From UBA4416 sp040389965 (GTDB lineage: Bacteria; Bacteroidota; Bacteroidia; B-17B0; Aurantibacillaceae): 64,000 nt of DNA. The stretch spans positions 1-64,000 of the forward strand of contig JAZJZF010000036.1 in the NCBI GenBank assembly GCA_040389965.1, given 5' to 3'. Below are positions 24,694 through 34,005 of this stretch, piece by piece. A model generated the notes under the pieces. That model had not been told where the DNA came from, did not search any database, and saw only the letters and a list, made by a program, of their open reading frames with translations. Both the position numbers and the translations under genes were made by a program. Every line of letters begins with the position of its first letter. Positions within the stretch are counted from its first letter, which is position 1.

Positions 24694-26416
24694 ACCTTTT
24701 CATAAGAACAGTTTCCCCTTACATGGCATCTTAATCAAAGATACTTCCGCTGCTGCGTGGTTAAAGGAAATAAAGATCTTAAATCTGAACTTTAAAGAGA
24801 TCAGCATCTATCCTTTGCCAGGCACTATTGCTAATACAATATGGGGTTGCCTGGTTATATGCCGACAAAAAACAGACAGCAAGCAGGCCGGTAAACATGA
24901 GCTTTGCCAGATGGTAATGCCCGGACTTTTTATTCCTGAAAAATCAACATTGTACCCTTTATTAAGCATTCATGAAATTGAAAAGTTGTTTCCTGCCAAC
25001 ATCCATATTTTTCATCCCGAATTTGGATTAGTGGAGCTGACAGAAGAGTTAAATTTAGAAGCCCTGATCGAAGAACCTGTTTTAAAATCATACCATGTTA
25101 CCAAACCCGATAAACCGGTGTTTATCCCTAAACGTATCCGTAGTTTTCAGGTAAAAGCATTAACCCCCGAAGAGGTTTTAAAGAACATGGAGGAAAGCCT
25201 GTTCCCTCAGCACGAAGCCATGCCGGATGAGGAGTTGAGCGGTTTTGAAAAAGCCAAACTTGCTTTTTATAAAATGTTGTTCACTAAAAATAAAACAGAT
25301 GGGAAAGAAGGAACGGATGAAACAAAGGGTATAAATAGTACAGATAAAACCGGATTTGGAAAAGCCATAGAATCATTACTGAATGCTATTACCCCGAAGA
25401 ATAGTAAACTTGGCGATAAGATCCGGCAGGACTTTGAAGACCTGGAAAGAAGAAATCAAAAACAGATAGATAAATTAATGGATCTGTTTAAGAACAATCC
25501 TGAAGAAGCGCTAAAGTATGCCATTCCATTGGATGAAACAGGTGGCGTACGTGGCGGAGAAAAAATGCAACTCGATCTTTCGAAACGCTGGTCAGATTTT
25601 TCGTTATTGAATCATACATCAGGCTCCGGTTCAGGCTCTATTGATCTGGGAGACCATTACTATCAACTTCAAAAACAATATACCGAAACAGCGGAGGAAC
25701 TGGTAAAGAAAAAAGAATACCACAAAGCGGCTTTCGTATATATGAAATTGCTTAAAAACACAACTATGGCGGCTTTAACCCTTGAAAACGGAAGCCACTA
25801 CCAGGAGGCAGCTACTATTTATTTAAAGCATGCCGGAAATAAAGCCAAAGCAGCCGAGTGTTATGAAAAAGGAAAAATGACCATTGAAGCCATTGACCTG
25901 TATAAAGAATTAAATCAGGACGAAAAAGTAGGCGACCTTTATGTAACCATTAACAAAAGAAAGGAAGCTGATGTGTATTTTGAAAAAGTAGTAGATACTT
26001 ATAAAACAAAAGACCAATACCTTAAAGCTTCTTTAGTGTATAAACATAAAATGAATAACGAGCCGGGAAGTCAATCCTTACTGTTAGAAGGCTGGAGAAA
26101 TCATAAAGATGCTTTTACCTGCCTGAATAATTATTTCAGTAACATTGGCGATGTAAAAACATTAAAAAATGAAATCAACACTATTTACAGAAATGATTTA
26201 AGCGACCACAACAGCGAAACATTTTTGCAGGTAATAAAACATGAGTACAATAAAAAGAACGAGCTCTCCGAATCTATACAAGATATGGCTTATGAGATCA
26301 TAGCTGCACAAATCCCCTACAATCCGGCGATAGTAAGCGAAATAAAAGAGTTTAATAAACCTGATAAGGAACTGGTAAAAGACGCCCTAAGATTCAGGAA
26401 TAAAAGAAAGAAGTAA
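24677..26416 (+). CDS. MoxR-operon protein with bpX6-like N-terminus and TPR-like repeats
   Basis: The 579-residue soluble protein starts inside the end of the vWA/propeller gene. Residues about 1-165 form a globular alpha/beta domain (HGILIKDTSAAAWLKEI, NTIWGCLVICRQK), followed by a basic and acidic helical segment (about 165-310) and a glycine/serine linker (TSGSGSGSIDLG). A helical repeat region (about 335-520) resembles TPR or alpha-SNAP arrays (EYHKAAFVYMKLLKN, HYQEAATIYLKHAGNKAKAAE, KAAECYEKGKMTIEAIDLYKE). The layout of N-terminal domain plus helical repeats suits the bpX6/TPR member of MoxR-vWA-propeller systems. It probably serves as a scaffold for assembly or target binding. This name is inferred from context and should be confirmed by profile search. 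Confidence 0.78.
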   Translation: MELNIKPFHKNSFPLHGILIKDTSAAAWLKEIKILNLNFKEISIYPLPGTIANTIWGCLVICRQKTDSKQAGKHELCQMVMPGLFIPEKSTLYPLLSIHEIEKLFPANIHIFHPEFGLVELTEELNLEALIEEPVLKSYHVTKPDKPVFIPKRIRSFQVKALTPEEVLKNMEESLFPQHEAMPDEELSGFEKAKLAFYKMLFTKNKTDGKEGTDETKGINSTDKTGFGKAIESLLNAITPKNSKLGDKIRQDFEDLERRNQKQIDKLMDLFKNNPEEALKYAIPLDETGGVRGGEKMQLDLSKRWSDFSLLNHTSGSGSGSIDLGDHYYQLQKQYTETAEELVKKKEYHKAAFVYMKLLKNTTMAALTLENGSHYQEAATIYLKHAGNKAKAAECYEKGKMTIEAIDLYKELNQDEKVGDLYVTINKRKEADVYFEKVVDTYKTKDQYLKASLVYKHKMNNEPGSQSLLLEGWRNHKDAFTCLNNYFSNIGDVKTLKNEINTIYRNDLSDHNSETFLQVIKHEYNKKNELSESIQDMAYEIIAAQIPYNPAIVSEIKEFNKPDKELVKDALRFRNKRKK

Positions 26417-26473
26417 ACTATACAGATAATAACTCTGTTAAAAATACACAAAGACTCCATTCCGTACTTTATT

Positions 26474-26761
26474 ATGAGCTACATCCGTTTTTATGTAGCT
26501 ACCTTTACTGAAAAGGTTTACAGAGATATGGAACTCAGAGCAGGGGGAAAAACAGCAAGGATAGGATTATTTAATAAATCACATTTAAAAATAATACTGC
26601 TTTCAGGTGCTTTAGACCTTATATTAAAAGATAAAGAAGAAATTTTAACAAAAACCTATTACGATAATGCCGGAGTATGTTTTGACGGAGAAACTTCAAA
26701 CTATTTATCCTTTCAATTTGAGTCGCTAAAGGGAGCAAAGTTTGAATACGAGCTCTTTTGA
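26474..26761 (+). CDS. Small protein of unknown function, end of MoxR operon
   Basis: This 95-residue soluble protein begins at ATG 26474, 57 bases after the TPR-like gene. It contains RFYVATFTEKVYRDMELRAG and ends ESLKGAKFEYELF. No family recognised. Same strand and short spacing make it the probable sixth gene of the operon, but the gap is the longest in the run, so it could be independent. It ends 16 bases before the convergent gene at 26778, with no obvious terminator between them. Confidence 0.65.
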   Translation: MSYIRFYVATFTEKVYRDMELRAGGKTARIGLFNKSHLKIILLSGALDLILKDKEEILTKTYYDNAGVCFDGETSNYLSFQFESLKGAKFEYELF

Positions 26762-26777
26762 TGACATAAACAGAAAT

Positions 26778-27410
26778 CTACCCGTTTCCAAGATCAAATA
26801 CGTAGGCTTTTTCAATCCTTTCAAGAAGCCTGTTACTTTGCTCGGAGGTAATAACATGGCTGTTAACCATAGCCATTACTTTGCCTAAAAACAGTTGCTT
26901 CCAGTTTTTTTTATCTAAAAAATAATACCCTTTCATTTCATTAAGTTCCAGCCTAAATTTAAGGTATTTATTTTTGTCAATTAATTTTATGCCGGACAAT
27001 AGCTCAAGCATATCTTCTATATTTTTATCAATAAGCTGGCGTTCCCGTTTTTTAAAATAAGCAAAGGGCAGATCTTTCTCCTGGTAATCGATCTCATTTT
27101 GAAGGTAGAATAATACCACTTTATAAAATTTACTGAAACGACACTGATCCTGGTTTGTTAAGGAACAATGTACAAGGTGCCGCTCATAATTTGTATTAAT
27201 AACAACTTTTATTCTTTCCAAAAAAACAATGCAATGTATGTTTTTTTTATAGTTAAGCATTGCCTTATTACAAAGCACTATAAACTCCTTATACTCGTCA
27301 CAACTTTTCACGACATGATTCATAAAATCATCTGCCTGCTGCTGTATCACATTTTTTTTCACGATAGAGGTAATTTTGATTTCTGTAAATTCCGTTGTTA
27401 TTACATCCAT
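26778..27410 (-). CDS. Protein of unknown function (210 aa)
   Basis: This cytoplasmic-looking protein is lysine- and leucine-rich, with predicted long helices and scattered cysteines (SCDEYKEFIVLCNKAML, IHCIVFLERIK, HLVHCSLTNQDQCRF). It has no signal peptide and no motif I can name. It lies 73 bases downstream of the orphan LytTR protein on the same strand and may be co-transcribed with it. Base composition is more AT-rich than the housekeeping genes near the window end. It converges with the end of the MoxR operon. Confidence 0.65.
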   Translation of the reverse strand: MDVITTEFTEIKITSIVKKNVIQQQADDFMNHVVKSCDEYKEFIVLCNKAMLNYKKNIHCIVFLERIKVVINTNYERHLVHCSLTNQDQCRFSKFYKVVLFYLQNEIDYQEKDLPFAYFKKRERQLIDKNIEDMLELLSGIKLIDKNKYLKFRLELNEMKGYYFLDKKNWKQLFLGKVMAMVNSHVITSEQSNRLLERIEKAYVFDLGNG

Positions 27411-27483
27411 AGGAGAAAAGTGTTTATTTTTAAATCCTGCCGGTAATATTTAAAAAAATCGGGTATTAGTCTTTTGATAACAA

Positions 27484-27906
27484 CTATTTATTATTAGGAT
27501 TAACAAAATATTTTGCGATACACTCTTTATAGGAAAGGCCTAAAGCAAGACTGACATCATTTTTAAGGTTTACCTGTTTTTTATTGACATCTACAAAGTC
27601 GATCCATTTTACATTTACAATATAAGCGCGGTGTATTCTTTCAAAACCAACAGGTAATATACATTGCACTTTATACAATGGGCTTTTGCATACCATATAA
27701 TCCCCATTGGTAAAAAACAAGACTGATATTTTTTCGCGCGCTTCAATATAAATCACATTACTAAAATCAATCTTGACCCATTTTTGAGTCTCGAGTTTAA
27801 GAAATGCTGTGCTTCTGCTTTTAATAACGCCCATTCTTAATGCTGAATTAACAGGCTTAACAGATTCCTGTTCTTCTGTTTTTTTTACGATTACTGCTGT
27901 TTCCAT
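27484..27906 (-). CDS. Orphan LytTR DNA-binding protein without receiver domain
   Basis: The 140-residue protein consists almost only of a LytTR DNA-binding domain (about 35-137), visible as WVKIDFSNVIYIEAREKISVL, MVCKSPLYKVQCILP and FERIHRAYIVNVKWI. It has no receiver or membrane segment, so regulation must come from expression level, partner binding or the short N-terminal extension (about 1-34). It lies just upstream of the unknown 210-residue gene and downstream of the decayed PorP/OmpA pair. It may regulate neighbouring surface genes; that is inference. Confidence 0.85.
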   Translation of the reverse strand: METAVIVKKTEEQESVKPVNSALRMGVIKSRSTAFLKLETQKWVKIDFSNVIYIEAREKISVLFFTNGDYMVCKSPLYKVQCILPVGFERIHRAYIVNVKWIDFVDVNKKQVNLKNDVSLALGLSYKECIAKYFVNPNNK

Positions 27907-27988
27907 ATTACTTTGTTCTTATTTTTGGTACTACTAATTTTATTACTGTACTATCTTTTTTCTATTTCCAAAACGTCTTTATATTCAT

Positions 27989-28592
27989 TTAGTAGCTTTG
28001 CTTTATATTAAGTCTAAAAAAACTGGTATTATCCCAGGCAAATTCTTTGTTAAGCACCATGGTTCTCTTTATTGGTAGTGTATACAAGTTCCGTTTTACT
28101 TTGGTATGCAGGTGCAAAATCGCTCTCAGAACTATTAACCCCTTCAAGAGGTTTAATACTATACTTCGGGGAATCCTGCTTGATCGTTTCAGTATAGTTG
28201 GATCCGGCTTTATAATAACGTTTAGCTACAGTATTAATGTTCGAATAATCGTAAAATTTACGCATAACATCTTCTGCTTGCTTGTATTTGCCATTGTTCA
28301 GAAGGGTTTGAGCGTAGTTATAATAGTTGATAGGTTGAATATCAGTTTGTTGACTCGGTTGTTGATAATACGTTTCGGCTTTTTGCGGGATGTTTAGTTT
28401 ACTATAACTTTGCGCTGCTTTACGAATGTTTTCGCTACTTGCATCTTTTTTGCCTGCTAATTCAGCATACATAGGAGCGCGTTTTTCATAAGCCGGCAGG
28501 TTATAATACTTGTCTGTTATGGTTTGTTTAAGACTTTGACCATAGTCCCACAGCCCTGACAGCAAACTAAGTGTTAGTAAGATATATTTCAT
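27989..28592 (-). pseudogene. Decayed OmpA/PD40 (PorE-like) gene, truncated and frameshifted
   Basis: The open frame (28592-28050) has a signal peptide and a TPR-like N-terminus (APMYAELAGKKDA, YYNYAQTLLNNGKYKQAEDVMRKFYDY), then the family transition SSESDFAPAYQSKTELVYTTNK. It ends abruptly at 28050. Immediately downstream in another frame, sequence continues as NKEFAWDNTSFFRLNIK and stops at 27989, matching the conserved HKWN..PFLDLY segment of the family. This indicates a frameshift followed by truncation. The propeller remainder, regulatory-like domain and OmpA domain are absent. It lies just downstream of a decayed PorP gene, the same order as in the two intact cassettes. Confidence 0.78.
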
Positions 28593-28713
28593 AGGTCGGA
28601 TATTTTCTCTTGAGGTACTTCTGGTTTATTTTATTACTAAATGTGTTTGGTAATGTTTTGTTTTTGTCTGTTGTTATGGGATGGAGCTTGTCTTTTAATC
28701 TTGGGGGGGTTGA

Positions 28714-28950
28714 TTAAAAGAACCTGAACATTTTAAATGTTTTTTGTTTTTTGTTCAGGTCAAAGCCCGGCATGATCTCATGGCTGCCGCTGTTATAGTT
28801 TCGGAGTTTGGTAAGAGTATAATCGTAGGCATAGCCAAGAGTAAGATAATCATTCAGGTAAAACATGTACATACTATATTGTGCCTCCTGCTGGCTATAG
28901 CTTTTTGTATATATTGTCAACACTAATATCAACAGCCCAACCTTCTTCAT
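28714..28950 (-). pseudogene. Internally deleted PorP/SprF gene remnant
   Basis: The 78-residue frame (start 28950, MKKVGLLILVLTIYTKSYSQ) keeps the PorP/SprF signal peptide and first strand (QYSMYMFY, compare QYNMSQYMLY in the intact copy). It then jumps directly to the C-terminal strand (LTLGYAYDYTLTKLRNYNSGS, compare LGYAYDYNMSKLTKYTSGS). About 230 internal residues of a normal 306-309 residue barrel are missing, without loss of frame. It cannot form the barrel and is best read as a pseudogene. Confidence 0.85.
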
Positions 28951-29469
28951 TCTATTATTGTTCAATATCATTTTACTTCTTTGGGTTAGGATCAGGGCTA
29001 ACTTCTATACCTGATTCTATATTTATGTCTTATTTAAAAATTTAACCCGCTATATAGAATCAAAATTAGTTCCAATAATGCCATCTAAGTCGTTTTTTAT
29101 TCTCATATATGATTAACTAAGATTTAAGTGCTATAATCTATTAATTATCAAACTTTATCGTTAGTTCATATTTAGTATACATAGAATCTGGTACTAACAT
29201 CATTTGTATATACTATAAATGTGGCACGGGATTTGGGCTAATTCTAATTAGCAATATAAGGCTCAAACCAGAGAGGTTTTGGACTTTGTTTACGTTTTAT
29301 ATTTTACGATTTTCACTCTTTATTTGCATCTTAGATGCGCCAGGCAGGCAGGTTGCAATTATTCTTAGAATAAGGCAGTAATTAAGCTGTAGGCCATTAT
29401 TACAGAATGTTTTCTGACGTTTGCCCTTACAATTAATTTCTTCCAATTTTGGGAATTGAATACCTTAAA
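28951..29469. other. Intergenic region, nothing recognised
   Basis: About 520 AT-rich bases upstream of the PorP remnant. If a third cassette once existed, an adhesin gene would be expected here, but I find no readable frame with Ig-like or sorting-domain residues. A small CAGGCAGGCAGG microrepeat lies near 29341. Confidence 0.5.
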
Positions 29470-31782
29470 TTAATCCAATGGAATTTTTATGGTGGCAATC
29501 GTGCCTCTTTCTAAAGGGTCTGTTTCTTTTCTATTCTTAATGTCAAAAAAAGAATTAGGAATGACAGAAATACGCTCTTTCAGGTTCGACAGACCCATAG
29601 ATCGATAACCGGGTTTATTTATCCGGCTTGTATCAATACCTACTCCGTTATCGGTAACTGTAATGACAAGAAAATGGTTTTCATAGGTTATCTGCACTTT
29701 TATGATACCTATGGTATCGTCAGGCAACATTAAAATGCCATGAATAATAGAATTCTCTAATAATGGCTGAATAACCATATTTGGAAGTTTGCTTTTTAGA
29801 TCTACCTTTTCATTAACGTCTATAGTATATTGAAGTTTATCGCCGCAGCGAAGTTTTTCCAGCTCGAGGTAGGCATTAAGCCTATTCACTTCTTCTTCAA
29901 GGCTAATGTATTTTTCGCCGGCATGGTTGAGTGTTATTCTTATTAACCGGGCAAATTTCGCAATATAATCTGAGGCCAAAAATGGATTACTCCTGCTCAC
30001 ATAGCCTTGTATGGCCCCTAATGTATTAAATATAAACTGTGGGTTAACAGCAGCGTTAAGAGCCTCGAGTCGCAAATCTTCAAGTTTCTGTTGCATGGCT
30101 ACACGCGCATTTGCTTTTTCAACTTCAAACTCATTTTTTAATTTTAATATTTTTAACTGTCTATTTTTATTCGCAACAATAATAAATACAAAAATGACCA
30201 ATACAATCGCTATTAATGAGATGGTATAGATGAAGGCCATTTTTTGTTCTTCTGCTTCGTTAGTGGCTCGTTCTTTTGCTTCTTTTTTATCAAAGTCGTA
30301 CTCCATTTGCTGCTGCATTACCTTTCTCGTATTTTCTTCGTTAATGAGGCTGTCATTTGCAGCCATATACTTTTCATAGTACTCCAATGCCCGTTTATCG
30401 CGGCCGGTAGCACCATATATAGCACTCAGGTATTTATTAGCATCTCTTATATTACTTAAAACATCCAACTCTGTAGCCATAGATAATGCTTTAAGCCCGT
30501 ATTTTTCTGCTTCGGAATATTTTTTAAGATTCATATATAATTCACACAAAGAAATATTGCAACCTACAATACTTGCCATGCTTCCTGTTTCTTCATAGAG
30601 CTTAAGACTGGCTTCATAATTTTTAAGCGCCTCAGGTATGTTATTCATCTTAAAGTAGGTTTCCCCAATGTTATAGTACGATTCTGCAATACCAATTTTA
30701 TCTTCTATCTCTTTACGGAGGTTTAACGCAACGGTGTGTTTTTTAAGGGCTTCATCATATTTTTTATCATTAAAGTAAATACAGGCTATATTATCATAGG
30801 TATCCCCCATTCCTTCTTTATCATTCAACTCTTCATATATTTTCGCAGATCTTATATAATTTTTTAATGCTTCTTTCTTATTTCCCATTTCATCATCAAT
30901 AATTCCTATATTATTATATACAATTGCCAGATGAAGCCGATCATGAAGGTTTTCGTACGTTTTTAAAACTTTAAGGTATTTTTGAAGTGCTTCGGGATAA
31001 TTGCCTTGCGCGGTATAAATAATTCCAATATTTATATTTAATTCTGCTACCTGCACTTTGCCATCTACTTTCTCACTAATATTTACAGCAATAAGATTGT
31101 TTTTAATAGCCTCTTTATAATTGCCCTGATAAAAATAAATATTAGCAATGTTACTATAACAGGCCGAAAGGCCGGCACTGTATCCAAGTTGCTCATTAAT
31201 TTTTAAAGCCATTACATGCATTTTAAGTGCTCCTGGATAGTCTCCCTGAAATTCATATACTAAGCCAATATTATTATAGGCATTAGCAAGTCCTTGTTTA
31301 TCATCAATACTTTTATACAGTTTTAATGCTGCTAAAAAATATTTAAGTCCTTCGGAGTAATTATTCATGTAGCAATGTACAGTACCGAGGTAATTATACG
31401 TTTGGGCAATATTTTTTTTATTGTTGATCGCTTTCCATAATACCAAAGAGGTGTTATGTGCTTCTTTAGCCTTAACATAGTTGCCCTGACCTAAATACAC
31501 AACGCCCATATTGTTATAGGCATTCCCCTCTCCTTCTATATAGGCAGGAATAAGCAGTTTGGATGTTTTCAGGGCTTCGGTAGCATATGTCCATGCTGTG
31601 TCTTTATCCCCTTTTTTACTATATAGTTTACTTAAATTATTTAAGGCATTTACCTTTATAGTATCTTTTGCGGCTTTTTGCACTAATTGCTTAAGCGTAT
31701 AGATTTGACTGGCTTGTGAATATGCACTAACGGCTACAAAGTGCAACAGGAGTACGACGATCGTTCGGAATTTTATGCTCAT
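29470..31782 (-). CDS. TPR sensor protein with LytS-type kinase module lacking the phospho-accepting His
   Basis: The 770-residue membrane protein has a signal peptide (MSIKFRTIVVLLLHFVAVSAYSQ; start chosen at 31782). About ten tetratricopeptide repeats (about 40-460, pattern AYNNIGLVYEFQGDYPGALK) follow, then a coiled segment, one membrane helix (about 514-537) and a LytS-family kinase module (about 560-770). The conserved N-P-H-F motif reads N-P-Q-F-I-F-N (Q582, codon CAG). The ATP-binding boxes remain (ILENSIIHGI; VTDNGVGIDTS). Without His it should not autophosphorylate and may act as a pseudokinase partner of the close paralogue 89 bases upstream. The trio with that kinase and the regulator at 34006 probably forms one operon. 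Confidence 0.88.
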   Translation of the reverse strand: MSIKFRTIVVLLLHFVAVSAYSQASQIYTLKQLVQKAAKDTIKVNALNNLSKLYSKKGDKDTAWTYATEALKTSKLLIPAYIEGEGNAYNNMGVVYLGQGNYVKAKEAHNTSLVLWKAINNKKNIAQTYNYLGTVHCYMNNYSEGLKYFLAALKLYKSIDDKQGLANAYNNIGLVYEFQGDYPGALKMHVMALKINEQLGYSAGLSACYSNIANIYFYQGNYKEAIKNNLIAVNISEKVDGKVQVAELNINIGIIYTAQGNYPEALQKYLKVLKTYENLHDRLHLAIVYNNIGIIDDEMGNKKEALKNYIRSAKIYEELNDKEGMGDTYDNIACIYFNDKKYDEALKKHTVALNLRKEIEDKIGIAESYYNIGETYFKMNNIPEALKNYEASLKLYEETGSMASIVGCNISLCELYMNLKKYSEAEKYGLKALSMATELDVLSNIRDANKYLSAIYGATGRDKRALEYYEKYMAANDSLINEENTRKVMQQQMEYDFDKKEAKERATNEAEEQKMAFIYTISLIAIVLVIFVFIIVANKNRQLKILKLKNEFEVEKANARVAMQQKLEDLRLEALNAAVNPQFIFNTLGAIQGYVSRSNPFLASDYIAKFARLIRITLNHAGEKYISLEEEVNRLNAYLELEKLRCGDKLQYTIDVNEKVDLKSKLPNMVIQPLLENSIIHGILMLPDDTIGIIKVQITYENHFLVITVTDNGVGIDTSRINKPGYRSMGLSNLKERISVIPNSFFDIKNRKETDPLERGTIATIKIPLD

Positions 31783-31871
31783 GATACCATTCAAATTTTT
31801 AGCCGAACTTTTTAATAGCTCACAAATTACGTATATTATACTAACTATTTCTTATTTCAAACCTATTAATA

Positions 31872-33908
31872 TTATTTATAAAAGTCAACCGGAATTTTTA
31901 CCGATGCAATTGTTCCGCTTTCATGTGCGTTAATCTGTTTCCTGTTTTGGATACTAAACTCCGCGTCTTTTATAATGGAAAGCCGTTCTTTTAAATTTGG
32001 TAAGCCAATAGATTTGTAGCCGTGTTTGCTCATCACATCACGATCATAGCCCGCTCCATTATCTTTTACCTGTATTGTCAGAAACTCATTTTCTTCAAAA
32101 ACAGTAACATCCACAAGGCCCGTATCCTTTTCATCGAGCTTTAAAATGCCATGTATAATTGCATTTTCAACCAGGGGTTGAATGATCATATTGGGGATTT
32201 TTTTTTGCAAATCAATAGCATCATCTACCTGAATATGATACGTGAGTTTATCGCCGCATCTAAGTTTTTCCAGTTCCAGATATGCATTCAGGCGTTTTAC
32301 TTCTTCAGCAATTGAAATATATTTTTCGCCGGCATAATTTAAAGTGATCCTGATAAGTTCTGCAAATTTTGCAATATAATCCGATGCTATTTCAGAATCT
32401 TTATTCATCACAAAACTTTGGATTGCTCCTAATGTATTGAATATAAAATGTGGATTAACCGCCGCGTTTAACGCCTGATGGCGCAGATCTTCGAGTTTCT
32501 GCTGAACAGCTAGGCGCGTATTTGCCGTTTCCACTTCGAACTCATTTTTCAGTTTTAATATTTTCAGCTGCCTGTTTTTATTTGTAACAATAATAAATAC
32601 ACTAATTATGAGTGCAATGGCAGCCAATGAAATAATATAGATCAGTGTAATTTTCTCTTTTTCTGCTTTGGCTGTAGCTTTAAACTTTGCATCCTTAATA
32701 TCATACTCATTATCAAACTGCATTTGTAATAATGTTTTTCTTGTAGCTTCGTTATTAAGGCTATCCCGCATGGTAGTATACAGCTGATGCATGACAAATG
32801 CTTTTTTATAATTTCCGGTTTGCTTATATACTGAATAAAGTAGTGTCGCAGCTTCTTTAATACTAAGCGGGTCAGAATTTTTTTCAGCCGTTTTCATGCT
32901 TTCGAGGCCATATTTTAAAGCGCTGGCAGTATCTTTTTGCCGAACGTACAGGGTTCCAATTCTTGTAAGGGCAGTTGTAATACCCGTGCCAAAATTAGTG
33001 CCGCGGTATACCTCCAGGCTTTTTAGGTAAAATTCTAATGCCTGATCAACCTTGTTTTGCTGCGAATAAATATCGGCAATATTTGCTTCCACTATTGCAA
33101 TACCTGTATCATCATGGCACTCTTTAAACAGCAGTAATGCTTTTTGATAATAGCGCATGGCTTTATCATACTGCTTTTGAGCGAAAAAAACCCTGCCTGC
33201 ATTATTAATAATCATGGCTTTACTATACGTAGAGTTCATTTTTTTTGCCAGAATATAGGCTTCGCCATAATACTGCAAAGCTTTATCCATATAATTTTGC
33301 GCATAATAGATATATCCAATATTCAGCAGTATAACCTGCCTCCCGGTATTTACAGTATCATCGTTTACCTTTAAGGCTTTTTGGTAATAATCCAATGCCA
33401 GTTTAATATTACCATTGTCGTTATACACTAAGCCTATGTTATTATAAAGCTCCAGCATATTTTTTTTGTCACCGATTTCTTCTGCAATTTTTAAGCTTTG
33501 CTCATAAAGATCAAGAGCCTTTATATTACCTGCGTTATCGAGCATATAACCAAGATTAGATAAAGCAGAGACCTTTATCTTTAAAAAAGCTGTTTTTTCG
33601 GTATCCGTTAATTTTTTTTGCAGATTACGCTCGGCTATTGCCAAGGCCGTATTACTCAGGTAAGTAATTGTATCAAAATTATCATGAAAAAAAACATCTA
33701 CAAGACCTAAATAAGCATTTGCCACAAGCGTGTCGTGCTTTGCGGTTTTGATCACATGGTTGAGGCTGTCGAGTTGATGATTGGTTGCATTTAAAACATA
33801 TTTCCCACCGAAAATAAAAAGCACTACCATACCTATTTTACAACGGTAGTAATTATTTGTAAAAAAGCAGAATATGCACTTTCTATTTAATTCTTTGAAC
33901 CCGACCAT
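31872..33908 (-). CDS. TPR sensor histidine kinase, LytS type
   Basis: The 678-residue paralogue of the downstream protein has TPR repeats (about 60-390, e.g. LELYNNIGLVYNDNGNIK), a membrane helix (about 423-443), then the LytS-type kinase module with intact N-P-H-F-I-F-N (His about 487), N-box PLVENAIIHGI and VKDNGAGY. The start is uncertain. ATG at 33908 gives an N-terminus with cysteine-rich hydrophobic stretch, while ATG at 33830 gives MVVLFIFGGKYVLNA. Periplasmic TPRs presumably bind a protein or peptide partner. The regulator at 34006, 97 bases upstream, is the likely phosphorylation target. Confidence 0.88.
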   Translation of the reverse strand: MVGFKELNRKCIFCFFTNNYYRCKIGMVVLFIFGGKYVLNATNHQLDSLNHVIKTAKHDTLVANAYLGLVDVFFHDNFDTITYLSNTALAIAERNLQKKLTDTEKTAFLKIKVSALSNLGYMLDNAGNIKALDLYEQSLKIAEEIGDKKNMLELYNNIGLVYNDNGNIKLALDYYQKALKVNDDTVNTGRQVILLNIGYIYYAQNYMDKALQYYGEAYILAKKMNSTYSKAMIINNAGRVFFAQKQYDKAMRYYQKALLLFKECHDDTGIAIVEANIADIYSQQNKVDQALEFYLKSLEVYRGTNFGTGITTALTRIGTLYVRQKDTASALKYGLESMKTAEKNSDPLSIKEAATLLYSVYKQTGNYKKAFVMHQLYTTMRDSLNNEATRKTLLQMQFDNEYDIKDAKFKATAKAEKEKITLIYIISLAAIALIISVFIIVTNKNRQLKILKLKNEFEVETANTRLAVQQKLEDLRHQALNAAVNPHFIFNTLGAIQSFVMNKDSEIASDYIAKFAELIRITLNYAGEKYISIAEEVKRLNAYLELEKLRCGDKLTYHIQVDDAIDLQKKIPNMIIQPLVENAIIHGILKLDEKDTGLVDVTVFEENEFLTIQVKDNGAGYDRDVMSKHGYKSIGLPNLKERLSIIKDAEFSIQNRKQINAHESGTIASVKIPVDFYK

Positions 33909-34005
33909 CAATAACACTAACGAATATACAAAAGATTAGCACTGATTGTATTTGCTCATATTTTTTGCAGGCTGCAATAAATCTTTTTAAATAAAAAAGC
34001 AGAAT

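Noticed and set aside
19669..26761. Whether the MoxR operon is a prophage or mobile island
   Set aside because: No integrase, transposase, att-like repeats or tRNA next to it; composition is similar to neighbours.
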